A stretch of DNA of 64,000 nucleotides. It comes from Xylanibacter muris (lineage in GTDB: Bacteria > Bacteroidota > Bacteroidia > Bacteroidales > Bacteroidaceae). Positions 25,604-34,894 of the stretch are shown here, piece by piece (position 1 is the first letter of the stretch; each line of letters opens with the position of its first letter). The position numbers were made by a program, and so were the translations under genes. The stretch is taken from assembly GCF_013166605.1 (NCBI RefSeq), contig NZ_JABKKF010000001.1:372001-436000 (forward strand), given 5' to 3'. The notes beneath the pieces are model-generated. The model was not told the origin of the DNA. It was given only the letters and a program-made list of their open reading frames with translations, and made no database searches.

Positions 25604-28246
25604 TCAGAACTCTTGTCCGAGAATGAAATGGAACTGGCTTCCTCCTTTTGTTCCCGTATATTCCACTTTATCGAAGCCGTAGGCCCAGTCGATACCCATT
25701 AGACCGACCATTGGAAGGAAGATGCGAACGCCAAGTCCGGCAGAGCGTTTCATGTCGAACGGATTGAATTTCTTTGTTTCCGACCATGCATTACCGCCTT
25801 CGAGGAATGACAGTCCGTATATTGTGGTGTTTCCAAGCATAAACGGATAGCGCAATTCGAGTGAGAACCGGTCGTAGGCATATCCAGGAGCGGAATATGG
25901 AGTCAGAGATCCGTTGTCGTAACCGCGCAGTCCTATAGTTTCCTGGGCATAGCCTGTGGAGTATCCGCTCATACCGTCGCCACCCATGTAGAATGTTTCA
26001 AACGGTGACTTGTTATATTTGTTGAATGACCCCAACAGACCGAACTCTACGCGTGTCATCAGTACAAAACATTTTTGTCCGCCTGTAAGGGCTGTGTAGG
26101 TCTTGGACTTAAACTTCCACTTATGATATTCTATCCAGTTGTATTTGTCTTTCATTTCATCGTCATAGCTTGCCGAATTAGGGTCTGTGGCAAGATTCTT
26201 ATAGTCTTTTTTCAGAATCTTGGACCATGGCGGTGTTATGGTGAGTGAGGCTACAAACTCGGAACCTTCACGCGGGAAATAGGGGTTGTCTGTTGTCGTG
26301 CGTGCCAGGGTTAGTCCAAGATTGATATTATTACAGTTACCGTTTGAAATCAGGAAGTAACGCCAGTCACGCAGCATATAGCGCTGGTATGAAAGTGATG
26401 CCGACAATTGGAAATAGTCGTCCGGCCAGCGAAGGCGCTTGCCCCATCCGATAGAGAATCCCAGCATCTGTACGTATTTGTCGTCATCGAGATAGCTTTC
26501 GTAATTATTATAATAATTATTGTTGTAGCTGCCGTAATAGTTATAGTAGCTGTTCATCCAGCTGTTATTATAATAATTACTGTTGACATCCGTCTGTTTT
26601 GAATAGAAGACGCCAATGTTGAAAGCATTTGGACGTTTGCCTCCGAACCATGGTGCGGAATAGCTCAGGCTGTATGACTGGTAATATGTTCCGTTTGTCT
26701 GTGCGCTTAAGGCAAGCTGTTCTCCGTCACCGATGGGGAGTATGCCGCGGTGCATCTTGTTCTTGCCGAATAGGTTGCGCATGGAGAAGTTGTTGAGTTT
26801 CAATGATACGCGTCCTATTACACCGGTTTGTCCCCATCCAAACGAGAACTCGACCTGGTCGTTAGATTTCTGTACAAGTTCCCAGTTGATGTCTACCGTA
26901 CCGTCATCTTGATTTGGCTTGACGTCAGGCTTTACGTTTTCAGGGTCGAAATATCCCATTGACATTATCTCGCGTGCAGAGCGCATGAGTGCGTCTCTTG
27001 AGAACAGGTCACCGGGTTTTGTACGGAGTTCGCGGCGCACGACTTCTTCATATAGACGGTCGTTTCCGTATATGCGCACATTGCTTATACGTGCCTGTTG
27101 TCTCTCGTCTATCCTAATTTCGAGGTCGATTGAGTCACCGTCGATGTTTACTTCGGTAGGGTCAAGCTGACAGAACAGATATCCATTGTTCCAATAATAG
27201 TTGCCCACCGCATCATCGTCTTCGGAAAGACGTTTGTTCAGCAATGTCTGGTTGTATACATCACCTTTCTTCATTCGGAGAGTGGCATTGAGCGCATCCG
27301 TGGTTATGATGGTGTTTCCCACCCATGTGATGTCGCGCAGATAATATTTCTCTCCTTCGTCAATCTTGAGATATATGTTTACATGTTTGTCGTCATTGTT
27401 CCATACACTGTCTTCCAGGATTGTCATGTCCCTGAAACCAAGCTCATTATATTTGTCTATTAGTTTCTGTTTATCTGCTTTATACCGTTCGTTTGTGAAC
27501 TTCTTTGACTTAAGGAATGATGAGAGTTTGCCTGCCTCATGAGTCTTTGCAAATGCTCCTTTCTTGAAGAGTCCTCCCTTGATGGCAGACGTTGCAAGGT
27601 GATTGTTGCCTTCTATGATTATATTGCGTACCTTCATCTTGTCCTTTTTGTCTATGTTGACATCAAGGATAACCTGATTCTTTCCCGTTACATCGTCACG
27701 TTGCACGATGTTTATTTCTGCATTTTTGTATCCTTTCTCGTCAAAGTATTTCTTTGCGAGAATCTTTGCGCGGTCAATCATGTTTGGCGTTATCTGATTT
27801 CCTTTCATGATACCGAGTTTGGCTTCCATGTCCTCACGTTCCGATTTCTTAAGTCCGTAGTAGTTGATGGTGCTTACTCTCGGACGTAGTTTCAGATTGA
27901 TACATAGATATATCTTTGAATCGACAATGGAGTCTGCCGTGATTGATACGTCAGAGAACAGGCCGTGCTTCCAGTATCTTTTTACGGCTTCTGTGATGTC
28001 GTTTCCTGGAATTGCCACTTTTTGTCCGACAGAAAGTCCGGAAATGCCGGTAAGAACATTGTCTTCGTATCCGTCGACACCTTTTACCGCCAACCCGCCT
28101 ATAATGCAAAGTCTCGGTGTGCCGGCATAAGATATGTCAGGGTTTACAATGATGTTTTGTGCCGCCACTTTGCATGTAACTCCCGCAATAAGGAGTGTCA
28201 CAATAAGAATATGCTTATAAATCTTGTCAAATTCTGAAAATCTCAT
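25604..28246 (-). CDS. bamA: Outer membrane protein assembly factor BamA
   Basis: The 880-residue protein has a signal sequence (HILIVTLLIAGVTCKVAAQ), five POTRA domains (about 35-445; e.g. ARISNVRIYGNDRLYEEVVRREL) and a 16-stranded Omp85 barrel (about 455-880) ending in F as required for recognition. Barrel motif SAGLGVRIFLPMVGLMGIDWAYGFD is typical. It inserts beta-barrel proteins into the outer membrane. An extracellular loop at about residues 552-584 is strikingly rich in Tyr, Asn and Ser. The gene lies between uppS and the ompH genes, the normal Bacteroidota order. Confidence 0.97.
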   Translation of the reverse strand: MRFSEFDKIYKHILIVTLLIAGVTCKVAAQNIIVNPDISYAGTPRLCIIGGLAVKGVDGYEDNVLTGISGLSVGQKVAIPGNDITEAVKRYWKHGLFSDVSITADSIVDSKIYLCINLKLRPRVSTINYYGLKKSEREDMEAKLGIMKGNQITPNMIDRAKILAKKYFDEKGYKNAEINIVQRDDVTGKNQVILDVNIDKKDKMKVRNIIIEGNNHLATSAIKGGLFKKGAFAKTHEAGKLSSFLKSKKFTNERYKADKQKLIDKYNELGFRDMTILEDSVWNNDDKHVNIYLKIDEGEKYYLRDITWVGNTIITTDALNATLRMKKGDVYNQTLLNKRLSEDDDAVGNYYWNNGYLFCQLDPTEVNIDGDSIDLEIRIDERQQARISNVRIYGNDRLYEEVVRRELRTKPGDLFSRDALMRSAREIMSMGYFDPENVKPDVKPNQDDGTVDINWELVQKSNDQVEFSFGWGQTGVIGRVSLKLNNFSMRNLFGKNKMHRGILPIGDGEQLALSAQTNGTYYQSYSLSYSAPWFGGKRPNAFNIGVFYSKQTDVNSNYYNNSWMNSYYNYYGSYNNNYYNNYESYLDDDKYVQMLGFSIGWGKRLRWPDDYFQLSASLSYQRYMLRDWRYFLISNGNCNNINLGLTLARTTTDNPYFPREGSEFVASLTITPPWSKILKKDYKNLATDPNSASYDDEMKDKYNWIEYHKWKFKSKTYTALTGGQKCFVLMTRVEFGLLGSFNKYNKSPFETFYMGGDGMSGYSTGYAQETIGLRGYDNGSLTPYSAPGYAYDRFSLELRYPFMLGNTTIYGLSFLEGGNAWSETKKFNPFDMKRSAGLGVRIFLPMVGLMGIDWAYGFDKVEYTGTKGGSQFHFILGQEF

Positions 28247-28281
28247 TCTTATCTTTTTCTTATACTACTGTCATTGGTAAT

Positions 28282-29019
28282 TCATTCCCCGGCTTCTATC
28301 TGAGCCTCTGTTTTTCCATAGCGTCTTTGTCTTCCCTGATAGTCAATAATGGCTTTGTGAAGATGCTCTTCATCGAAATCAGGCCAGTAGGTGTTACAGA
28401 AATAAAGTTCGCTGTATGCGATTTGCCATAGCATATAGTTGGATATCCTGAATTCTCCTCCGGTACGTATCAGCAGGTCAGGATCAGGCATGAAACTTGT
28501 CTCAAGATTCTTTGATATGAGTTCTTCGTCTATATCTTCCGCAGATATGGATTTGTCTGCCAGTTTCTTTGCTATATTCTGTGTGGCTCTTGTTATTTCC
28601 CATCTTGATGAATAGCTTAATGCCACAGTCATTGTCATTGCCGTGTTCCCTGCTGTGTGCTCCATTGTTTCGTTCAGCTTGCTTTGTACTGCTTCCGGCA
28701 GCCTTTTCACATCACCGATTACTCTGAAGCGCACATTGTTTTTCATAAATATCTCATCTTCAAGTGATGACAGTACAAGTCCCATCAACGCCGAAACTTC
28801 ATCTGCGGGGCGGTTCCAGTTTTCTGTCGAGAATGTATACAGGGTGAGATATTCCACTCCCAGCCTCGTACATTCTGAGGTTATACGTCTTACCGTATCC
28901 ACTCCTGCCTGATGACCGAAACTGCGTTGCTGTCCGCGCTCTGCCGCCCAACGTCCGTTACCGTCCATTATTATGGCGATGTGGCGTGGTATACGCTTCA
29001 TATCTAATTGCTCTGTCAT
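28282..29019 (-). CDS. uppS: Undecaprenyl diphosphate synthase
   Basis: The 245-residue cis-prenyltransferase makes the C55 lipid carrier for peptidoglycan and surface glycans. The signature [17 protein letters not shown] near residue 14 contains the catalytic Asp, [28 protein letters not shown] follows, and the substrate motif [30 protein letters not shown] is near 180. Start could also be the internal Met at residue 7. It lies 35 bases upstream of bamA on the same strand. Confidence 0.96.
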   Translation of the reverse strand: MTEQLDMKRIPRHIAIIMDGNGRWAAERGQQRSFGHQAGVDTVRRITSECTRLGVEYLTLYTFSTENWNRPADEVSALMGLVLSSLEDEIFMKNNVRFRVIGDVKRLPEAVQSKLNETMEHTAGNTAMTMTVALSYSSRWEITRATQNIAKKLADKSISAEDIDEELISKNLETSFMPDPDLLIRTGGEFRISNYMLWQIAYSELYFCNTYWPDFDEEHLHKAIIDYQGRQRRYGKTEAQIEAGE

Positions 29020-29058
29020 GTTTTGTAGTCAGAATATTTGTTTTTATTTAAAGAGTTA

Positions 29059-29745
29059 TCAGAACCTGTCGCTGTGGCATGTCTTGCATTTCGCCATGAT
29101 GTCGTATGTCACCGATAGCTGTAACATGCTGTAACTGTCCGTGTTCTTGAATATGCCGCTGCTTTTAATGCCGTACGGGTCATTTACACCGTCAAGTTTG
29201 TCGCTCATGGAAAAATGTATCGACCAGTCTAATGCAACATTCAGTCTTTCTGCAATCTTATACTTTGCTCCTATTCCGATTGGGATATTTGCTGTGAATA
29301 CATTCTCGTTGCTTCCGCTGACGAAGGTAGCTCCTATTCCCATATATATATAAGGTGTAAGGCGTCTTGCCCCGCGGTATTCCCTGCCTGTTCCGTAAGG
29401 CCAGAAGTTATACTCAAAGCGTAGTCCGGCATCGACAAGGCTGTTATTTACATTTATTATCGTGTCCTGAAGCTCGGGATACCATGTCTCGACGTCCGCA
29501 GACGAAGCTTTGAGTTTTCCGAAACCCACATTCAGGCCTAATGCCATGCGCGGATTGAATCTGTATTTTCCGATTACGGCTCCCATTGGTTGCATGTTTT
29601 TTGTTATGCTGCCGTTGAAGTCGCCTTGATATGCCACCAGTCCTGCTCCTGCTCCGATCTCGGCCCTGTATTCAGGGTCATCCTGTGCGTATGTTGTTAA
29701 ATTCATACACATTGTCAAAAGAGCCGGTAACAAGAGTTTTCTCAT
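29059..29745 (-). CDS. DUF6089-type outer membrane beta-barrel protein
   Basis: The 228-residue protein begins at the ATG at 29745 with signal peptide RKLLLPALLTMCMNLTTYAQ. The mature part alternates aromatic and small residues as in an eight-stranded barrel (RAEIGAGAGLVAYQGDFNG, YIYMGIGATFVSG, NVALDWSIHFSMSDKLDGV). This family is regularly encoded just before uppS-bamA in Bacteroidales. Function unknown; an outer membrane location is inferred. It ends in a Cys-containing tail (KCKTCHSDRF). Confidence 0.85.
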   Translation of the reverse strand: MRKLLLPALLTMCMNLTTYAQDDPEYRAEIGAGAGLVAYQGDFNGSITKNMQPMGAVIGKYRFNPRMALGLNVGFGKLKASSADVETWYPELQDTIINVNNSLVDAGLRFEYNFWPYGTGREYRGARRLTPYIYMGIGATFVSGSNENVFTANIPIGIGAKYKIAERLNVALDWSIHFSMSDKLDGVNDPYGIKSSGIFKNTDSYSMLQLSVTYDIMAKCKTCHSDRF

Positions 29746-29753
29746 ATATGTAT

Positions 29754-31169
29754 TCAATCAATATTTTGAATCCATCCCATACGGTTGAGACGCCCGCGCC
29801 AAACATTTCCCGTACCGGAGCAGATCAGCCAGATATTGCTGTTGCTGTCTACTGTCACGGCAAGTGATGAGGAATTTTTGTCAAAGTCTGCGGGATAATG
29901 GTATATGCTGTTCTTTTTCCATGTTATGCCCCAGTCGCGGCTTTCATATATAGTGCTGTATGCAGGAATGTCGCATCCGCCTATACCGGCACCGCCAAAT
30001 GCCAGAAACGAGTTCCCGTATGGTATTAATGACAGGTTGCTGATGCGTGGCATAGGATATAGGTTGGAACTGTCGAATGGTATATATGACCATTTGTCTG
30101 TGTCCCCGGATTCCTTATTTATTATTTTTCTCCAGACATGACTTGTCTTTTCTTCAGGATATATTTCGGTGTCTCGGCTTCCTGCGATGAGTATGTAGTC
30201 TGTTTCTTTGTTGAAAGACGCCTTTGTCACGCAACATGACATATCGGAATATGGTAACAGCGAGTTTTTGTCGTCAATGATATCTTCTGTCCATGTATTG
30301 CCTCCGTCGGAGGATTTCATCATATTGCCTTCATGGCTTAGCGCATAGAGTTCTTTGCTGTTTCCGCCTGCAAGTTTTCTGATGGAAGGAACTTCCGCTA
30401 CTGTTTCCAGACATTCTCCGTCCGGCGATTTCCTTATGGCAGTGCCGTCAAGGAACCATATATTTCCGTTTGCCGCAACCATATTGTCATAAGCCGTGCT
30501 GCCGAGTACGATATTGCTTTTGGTCCATGAGTTCCCGTCTGTCAGAGAAGTATAATATATGTATGTGTTGCCTGCATTCTTTCCTGCAACAAACACTTTC
30601 CCGTCCATGTATACGCATCTGACAGCGTCCATTGCGGCAAAGTCAGGAACATCTGCCATGCGTGACCATTTAAATGAGTCCGCAACTTCCTGGTGTACAT
30701 TTACCTTTATTGTATATGTCCGGCGTGATGTGAAGTCAGATGAGAACACGTCAACCCTGCGCGGAAAAGAAAAGTCCGTTGAGTCTGTCGCAGAGAGTAT
30801 GCGCATGGAGTCTGTCTTCTCGTCAACGATATACGGAATACCGTTGTTTATTGTTGAATAAGTGCATAGAAGCTTTGTGGCGTCTGTTCCCTTTGGCAGG
30901 GAATCAGTGTTGTATATCAGTCCTTTTACGTGGTCAATGTTGAACGGATACCTTGCGACTTCGGTGCTGCTTTCCACATACATAGAGTCTGTTTTGTTGT
31001 CAGATGCTTTTGTATATTTGTATATGTCGGCGGCGGATATTCCGAATGATGTTATTGCCGTATCATCGTAAAGAGTAAATTCATTCTCGTCTTTATCCAG
31101 GCATGATACACATAAAAATGCGCTCAGCAACAGAAGAGATAATGAATAAGCATATCTTTTTATAAGCAT
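29754..31169 (-). CDS. DUF6242-like lipoprotein with beta-propeller
   Basis: The 471-residue protein starts at the ATG at 31169. A lipoprotein signal (LLLLSAFLCVSC) places the lipidated Cys near residue 22. An N-terminal domain with FTLYDDTAITSFGIS is followed by Kelch/BNR-like repeats containing Asp-box patterns (SSDGGNTWTED, ESRDWGITWKKN), suggesting a six-bladed propeller. Bacteroidales proteins of this type are annotated DUF6242; the function is unknown and probably envelope-related. A TAAATTTG on the minus strand (31197 to 31190) is a candidate promoter element for the block. Confidence 0.8.
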   Translation of the reverse strand: MLIKRYAYSLSLLLLSAFLCVSCLDKDENEFTLYDDTAITSFGISAADIYKYTKASDNKTDSMYVESSTEVARYPFNIDHVKGLIYNTDSLPKGTDATKLLCTYSTINNGIPYIVDEKTDSMRILSATDSTDFSFPRRVDVFSSDFTSRRTYTIKVNVHQEVADSFKWSRMADVPDFAAMDAVRCVYMDGKVFVAGKNAGNTYIYYTSLTDGNSWTKSNIVLGSTAYDNMVAANGNIWFLDGTAIRKSPDGECLETVAEVPSIRKLAGGNSKELYALSHEGNMMKSSDGGNTWTEDIIDDKNSLLPYSDMSCCVTKASFNKETDYILIAGSRDTEIYPEEKTSHVWRKIINKESGDTDKWSYIPFDSSNLYPMPRISNLSLIPYGNSFLAFGGAGIGGCDIPAYSTIYESRDWGITWKKNSIYHYPADFDKNSSSLAVTVDSNSNIWLICSGTGNVWRGRLNRMGWIQNID

Positions 31170-31323
31170 GTTTTTTTGTTTTTTAGCTGCAAATTTAATC
31201 ACAATTCCGCAAAAAGTATCACTTTTGGACGTTTTATTAAGTAAAAAACATTAATAATGCGATTATTTTAAGTTCTATTAGTTTAAATAATCATTTGCTT
31301 GATGGAATTTAAAAGGTGTGGAT

Positions 31324-31361
31324 AAAAAAAGAATGCGGTATGACTCACTCACCCCGCATTC
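31324..31361 (-). terminator. Rho-independent terminator of the small-peptide unit
   Basis: On the minus strand GAATGCGG (31361 to 31354) pairs with CCGCATTC (31338 to 31331), immediately followed by seven T. The stem begins four bases after the stop codon of the 31-residue reading frame. No other minus-strand gene lies upstream, so the terminator belongs to this short unit. Confidence 0.8.
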
Positions 31362-31364
31362 CTT

Positions 31365-31460
31365 CTAACGGATGTCGGTGTGTGTTAAAGTATAAATACT
31401 AAACATAGTCAAGAAAAAGACTGTAACCAACAAAACCGTCGTTTGAAAATCTAATAACAT
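31365..31460 (-). CDS. Small hydrophobic membrane peptide, 31 residues
   Basis: An ATG at 31460 opens 31 codons ending in TAG at 31365-31367. The peptide begins MLLDFQTTVL, continues as a run of about 18 hydrophobic residues with three Phe, and ends polar (THTDIR), the layout of a single membrane-spanning small protein. AAGG lies eight bases upstream of the ATG. A TATCTTTG promoter element 61 bases upstream and a terminator directly after the stop delimit a transcript of about 190 bases. No family is recognised. The unit has its own start and end signals, so it is either a small-protein gene or a regulatory RNA with an incidental frame; the former is favoured. Confidence 0.6.
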   Translation of the reverse strand: MLLDFQTTVLLVTVFFLTMFSIYTLTHTDIR

Positions 31461-31520
31461 AATCTTTACCTTAAAATCTATTAACCTAATGAATAACAAT
31501 ACTTTCTCACGAAAGCAATG

Positions 31521-31528
31521 CAAAGATA
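31521..31528 (-). promoter_or_regulatory. -7 element for the small-peptide gene
   Basis: On the minus strand TATCTTTG (31528 to 31521) matches the consensus exactly. A clear TTTG at the usual distance is not seen. Start of transcription is expected near 31514. Confidence 0.55.
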
Positions 31529-31968
31529 CAAAAAACAATGCATTTATTGTATACTTGTTGAGAGAATATTTGTATTACTCTCGTTATTTAATAACATTTA
31601 ACATAAATCCACTGGAATTAGGCTAATAACGGTTTTGTGTTTTATGAATATTAATATCTGTAAAGGTTGGTTTTACGATTTGTTGTTTTTATGTGTCTTG
31701 CAAATATTTGAACTTTCATCATGGTATTGGAAGTTAAGCGGTAGGGAGCGGTCTTGTTATCAGGGGAAATTGGCTTTTAATCAAGTATGCCTTTTATTTA
31801 ATTACGTTCTTTTTGTTATTCGGGGTTTTTAGGTTGAATGTATCACGAATGTAGATATGTTATGTAATAAAAATTCGCAATATGTTTTTGTATTGTTACT
31901 GCTGAATTTGGCGTATTTGTAATATGTTGATATCCAATGTGTTAGGCGGCAATAAAGAGGCATCAAAA

Positions 31969-32059
31969 AAGAATGGCATGTTCATGCTTCATGAATGGCC
32001 TGTTCTCTTTCAATGAATGGCCTGTTCATTGAGCATGAATAGCCTGTTCATTGAAAGAG
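31969..32059. repeat. Array of four 15-base words at an exact 22-base period
   Basis: Words starting at 31969, 31991, 32013 and 32035 read AAGAATGGCATGTTC, ATGAATGGCCTGTTC (twice) and ATGAATAGCCTGTTC. Each is separated from the next by a variable 7-base spacer. The third word with flanks is a dyad (CAATGAA on the left, TTCATTG on the right). A larger inverted repeat joins CTCTTTCAATGAA (32005-32017) with its exact complement at 32047-32059. Confidence 0.9.
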
Positions 32060-32267
32060 AATTTTACAGTAGTGTATACGTGTAAAAGTATTTCAGATAA
32101 TTTTCGCCAAGGTTCTTGTATGATGGCAGAATGATGTTTTTGGCATGGTATGGAATCCATAAAACAAAGATGATTCCGGTGCTTGTCTTTATACTATTAA
32201 GGATGTGGAATGTATCCCGTTTTATGCTATGAATGAACAAAAATGCAGTTTTTTGTATTATTGTCTG

Positions 32268-32299
32268 TTTGCTTCTCACCGTTTTTATATTTAAATTTG
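32268..32299 (+). promoter_or_regulatory. Promoter for the GH115 gene
   Basis: TTTG (32268-32271) and TAAATTTG (32292-32299) are separated by exactly 20 bases, 43 bases upstream of the ATG at 32342. A full match to the Bacteroidota consensus. Confidence 0.75.
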
Positions 32300-32341
32300 C
32301 AATCGGTAAAACCTAACTGTCAGAAAGACTACTTTTAGATT

Positions 32342-34876
32342 ATGAATAAAAAGAATATGATTATTCGTGCGGTTGCGATGGTATTTGCAGCTGTGCAGGT
32401 TGACGCTTCATCGGCAAAGGACGTTGTATGGTTTGACGGGGAATCCCCGGTTACGTATTCCCTGCCGAAGAAAAGCGATCTTGTTGTGTTCACGGCTGTA
32501 AACATGTTTGTTTCTGATATGGAGGCAGTTACAGGCATGAAAGCTGAGGCTTCTGCGGAAAAGAAAGCGAAGATACGTATTGTGGAGCTTGACAAGGCGG
32601 CATCCGGTGTAAGGAAACGCCTTTCGGATGCAGGAGTGCCGGTGGCTGATATAGAGAGAAAAAACGATGGCTTTCATATATCTGTCATAGACGGGCAGAT
32701 AACCGTAGTAGGCGGCAACGGACGCGGTACGGCTTACGGTATATTGGAACTTTCGCGTATGGCGGGCGTCAGTCCTTGGATATGGTGGGGTGATGTAGTG
32801 CCGGAACACCGTAAGAGACTTGTGGTCGACAGCGGGTTCTCGACCACCCAGGGCGCATCAGTTGAATATCGCGGCATATTCTTGAACGATGAAGACTGGA
32901 CCACGCGCCCGTGGAGCTATGGCACATACGAGCCTGGAAAGTTTGGAGAAATAGGTCCGAAGACATATAAGAGGATATTTCAACTGCTTCTTCGTATGCG
33001 TGCAAATGCCATCTGGCCCGGCATGCATACAGGCACAACCGCTTTTTTCAAGATTGCGGGTGCAAAGGCGATGGCGGACAGTTGCGGAATCGTTATAGGT
33101 ACTTCTCATTGTGAGCCGCTTTTAAGAAACAATGTTGATGAGTGGGATGCAAAGAAACGCGGCGCATTCAATTATATTTCAAACCGTCAGGCCGTGCAGG
33201 ACTATTGGATAGAGCGTCTGAAAGAGGTTAAAGGCTCTCAGGGCGGAAACATGTTTACTATAGGCATGCGTGGGATACACGACGGTTCCATGGAAGGCGT
33301 GAAGACAATGAAGGAAAAATTTGACGCTCTTCAGACCGTTATCGACGACCAGCAGGACCTTTTGGACAAATATATAGGCAGTCTGTCCAAACAGATACAG
33401 GTGTTTGTGCCTTATAAGGAAGTCCTGCAGATTTACGAGAAAGGCCTTAAGGTTCCGGAATATGTCACATTGATGTGGTGTGATGACAACTATGGTTATA
33501 TGACACGTCTTTCCAATGCCGAAGAGCAGAAAAGAAGTGGTGGCGGTGGTGTGTATTATCATCTGAGCTATTGGGGGCGTCCTCATGACTATATGTGGCT
33601 TGCCACAACCCAGCCCGGACTTATATATAACGAGATGCGTGCGGCTTACGACCATAATGTCCGTAAGATATGGATTGTCAACGTTCATGACCCTAAGGTG
33701 GCCGGTTATGATTTGGAACTGTTCCTCGACATGGCATGGAATATCAATTGTGTTTCCGCGTCGACTGTCGGTGAGCATTATAAGGCATGGTTGTGCCGTC
33801 AGTTCGGGACGGATGCCGGCATGCGCCTGTTTCCGGCAATGCATGAGTTCTATCGTTTGTGCGGTGAGCGTCGTCCGGAGTTCATGGGATGGAGTCAGGT
33901 GGAACTTGACAAGAAGACATACAACCGCGGGCTTAGTCCTGTTTCTAACACGCAGTTCAGCATCAGTGAGTTTGGGGGAGAGCTTGACCGCTATCTTGAG
34001 CGTTATGCAGAGGTGGGCAGGGTAGTAAAGGAAGTGGAGGCGGTGATCCGTCCAGAGTTGCGTGACGCATATTTCGCGGCAATAAAGTATCCTGTGCTTG
34101 CTGCCGGTGCCCATGCAGAAAAAATACTTGAGGCTCAGCGCGCGCGTTCGTTTGCAAACGGCAGCACGTTGAAGGACATGTTTGAGAATAACGGCCGCAT
34201 CTATACAGCCTGTGCGAAAAGTCAGCGCGCGTATCAGGAAATAAGAAGACTGACGGAATTCTATAACGAGAAAATGTCGTCGGGTAAATGGCGCCGTTCA
34301 ATGAATATGCGTCCGAGAGACCTGCCTGTGTTCGGCGCCCCATCACTCCCGACGCTACTAAGCGACACCGAGGTGGCGGAATGGTTGGATAAGGGAGGTA
34401 AAGATAATAGGCGTCACGATATTGACACAGACGGATGTATAGTAAGAAATGCAGTTGAGTACCATAGCGCAACGCCTGGGGCAGAGGCGGTGCAGATGCT
34501 CGGTCACAGTATGAATGCCGTGGCATTGCCCGAAAAGGGTGAGCTTACGTATAATTTCACGACAGAGAAGGATGGAAATGCCGTGTTGCGTATAGCGTTG
34601 ATACCAACCCAGCCGAATGACAAGGGGGACTTGAGGTTCAGCGTTTCCGTGGATAATGAGACTGGTGAGTCGTTTTCTTTGAAGGAACCGTTCCGTTCTG
34701 AGCGTTGGAAACAGAATGTCCTGCGCGGACAGGCATTGCGCGAAGTGGAGTTGAAAGGATTGAAGGCCGGAAACCATGTGCTGAGAATAAAGGCGGAGAC
34801 TCCTCACATCATCGTAGACCAGTGGATGATAGATAATAAGCCGGACAGGAAATTCTATTTGTTTCCGGTAAATTGA
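32342..34876 (+). CDS. GH115 xylan alpha-1,2-glucuronidase
   Basis: The 844-residue secreted protein (signal peptide ending near VDASSA) shows the GH115 pattern: a small N-terminal domain with VVGGNGRGTAYGILELSRMAGVSPW, then a TIM-barrel with VEYRGIFLNDEDW, RMRANAIWPGMHTGTTAFF, TLMWCDDNYGYM, IWIVNVHDPKVAGYDLELFLDMAWN, and a C-terminal beta domain. GH115 enzymes release glucuronic or 4-O-methylglucuronic acid from internal xylose residues of glucuronoxylan. Length agrees with the family (about 850). It precedes a GH2 gene by 18 bases, so the pair is probably one transcript. Confidence 0.93.
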   Translation: MNKKNMIIRAVAMVFAAVQVDASSAKDVVWFDGESPVTYSLPKKSDLVVFTAVNMFVSDMEAVTGMKAEASAEKKAKIRIVELDKAASGVRKRLSDAGVPVADIERKNDGFHISVIDGQITVVGGNGRGTAYGILELSRMAGVSPWIWWGDVVPEHRKRLVVDSGFSTTQGASVEYRGIFLNDEDWTTRPWSYGTYEPGKFGEIGPKTYKRIFQLLLRMRANAIWPGMHTGTTAFFKIAGAKAMADSCGIVIGTSHCEPLLRNNVDEWDAKKRGAFNYISNRQAVQDYWIERLKEVKGSQGGNMFTIGMRGIHDGSMEGVKTMKEKFDALQTVIDDQQDLLDKYIGSLSKQIQVFVPYKEVLQIYEKGLKVPEYVTLMWCDDNYGYMTRLSNAEEQKRSGGGGVYYHLSYWGRPHDYMWLATTQPGLIYNEMRAAYDHNVRKIWIVNVHDPKVAGYDLELFLDMAWNINCVSASTVGEHYKAWLCRQFGTDAGMRLFPAMHEFYRLCGERRPEFMGWSQVELDKKTYNRGLSPVSNTQFSISEFGGELDRYLERYAEVGRVVKEVEAVIRPELRDAYFAAIKYPVLAAGAHAEKILEAQRARSFANGSTLKDMFENNGRIYTACAKSQRAYQEIRRLTEFYNEKMSSGKWRRSMNMRPRDLPVFGAPSLPTLLSDTEVAEWLDKGGKDNRRHDIDTDGCIVRNAVEYHSATPGAEAVQMLGHSMNAVALPEKGELTYNFTTEKDGNAVLRIALIPTQPNDKGDLRFSVSVDNETGESFSLKEPFRSERWKQNVLRGQALREVELKGLKAGNHVLRIKAETPHIIVDQWMIDNKPDRKFYLFPVN

Positions 34877-34894
34877 TATAAAGACTGTTATATA

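Larger units (their letters stand above)
31530..32341. other. AT-rich intergenic stretch without convincing genes
   Basis: Apart from the 22-base-period array (31969-32059) and the GH115 promoter (32268-32299) this region holds only short frames, e.g. 65 codons from 31635 on plus and 71 codons ending at 32064 on minus, with neither family similarity nor good start signals. They are not called as genes. Confidence 0.6.

Noticed and set aside
26408..26602. Ile/Val-rich 64-codon plus-strand frame
   Set aside because: It is the complementary reading of the Tyr/Asn-rich BamA loop.
31635..31832. 65-codon plus-strand frame
   Set aside because: No ribosome-binding site, biased AT composition, Cys/Trp-rich random-looking product and no family similarity.
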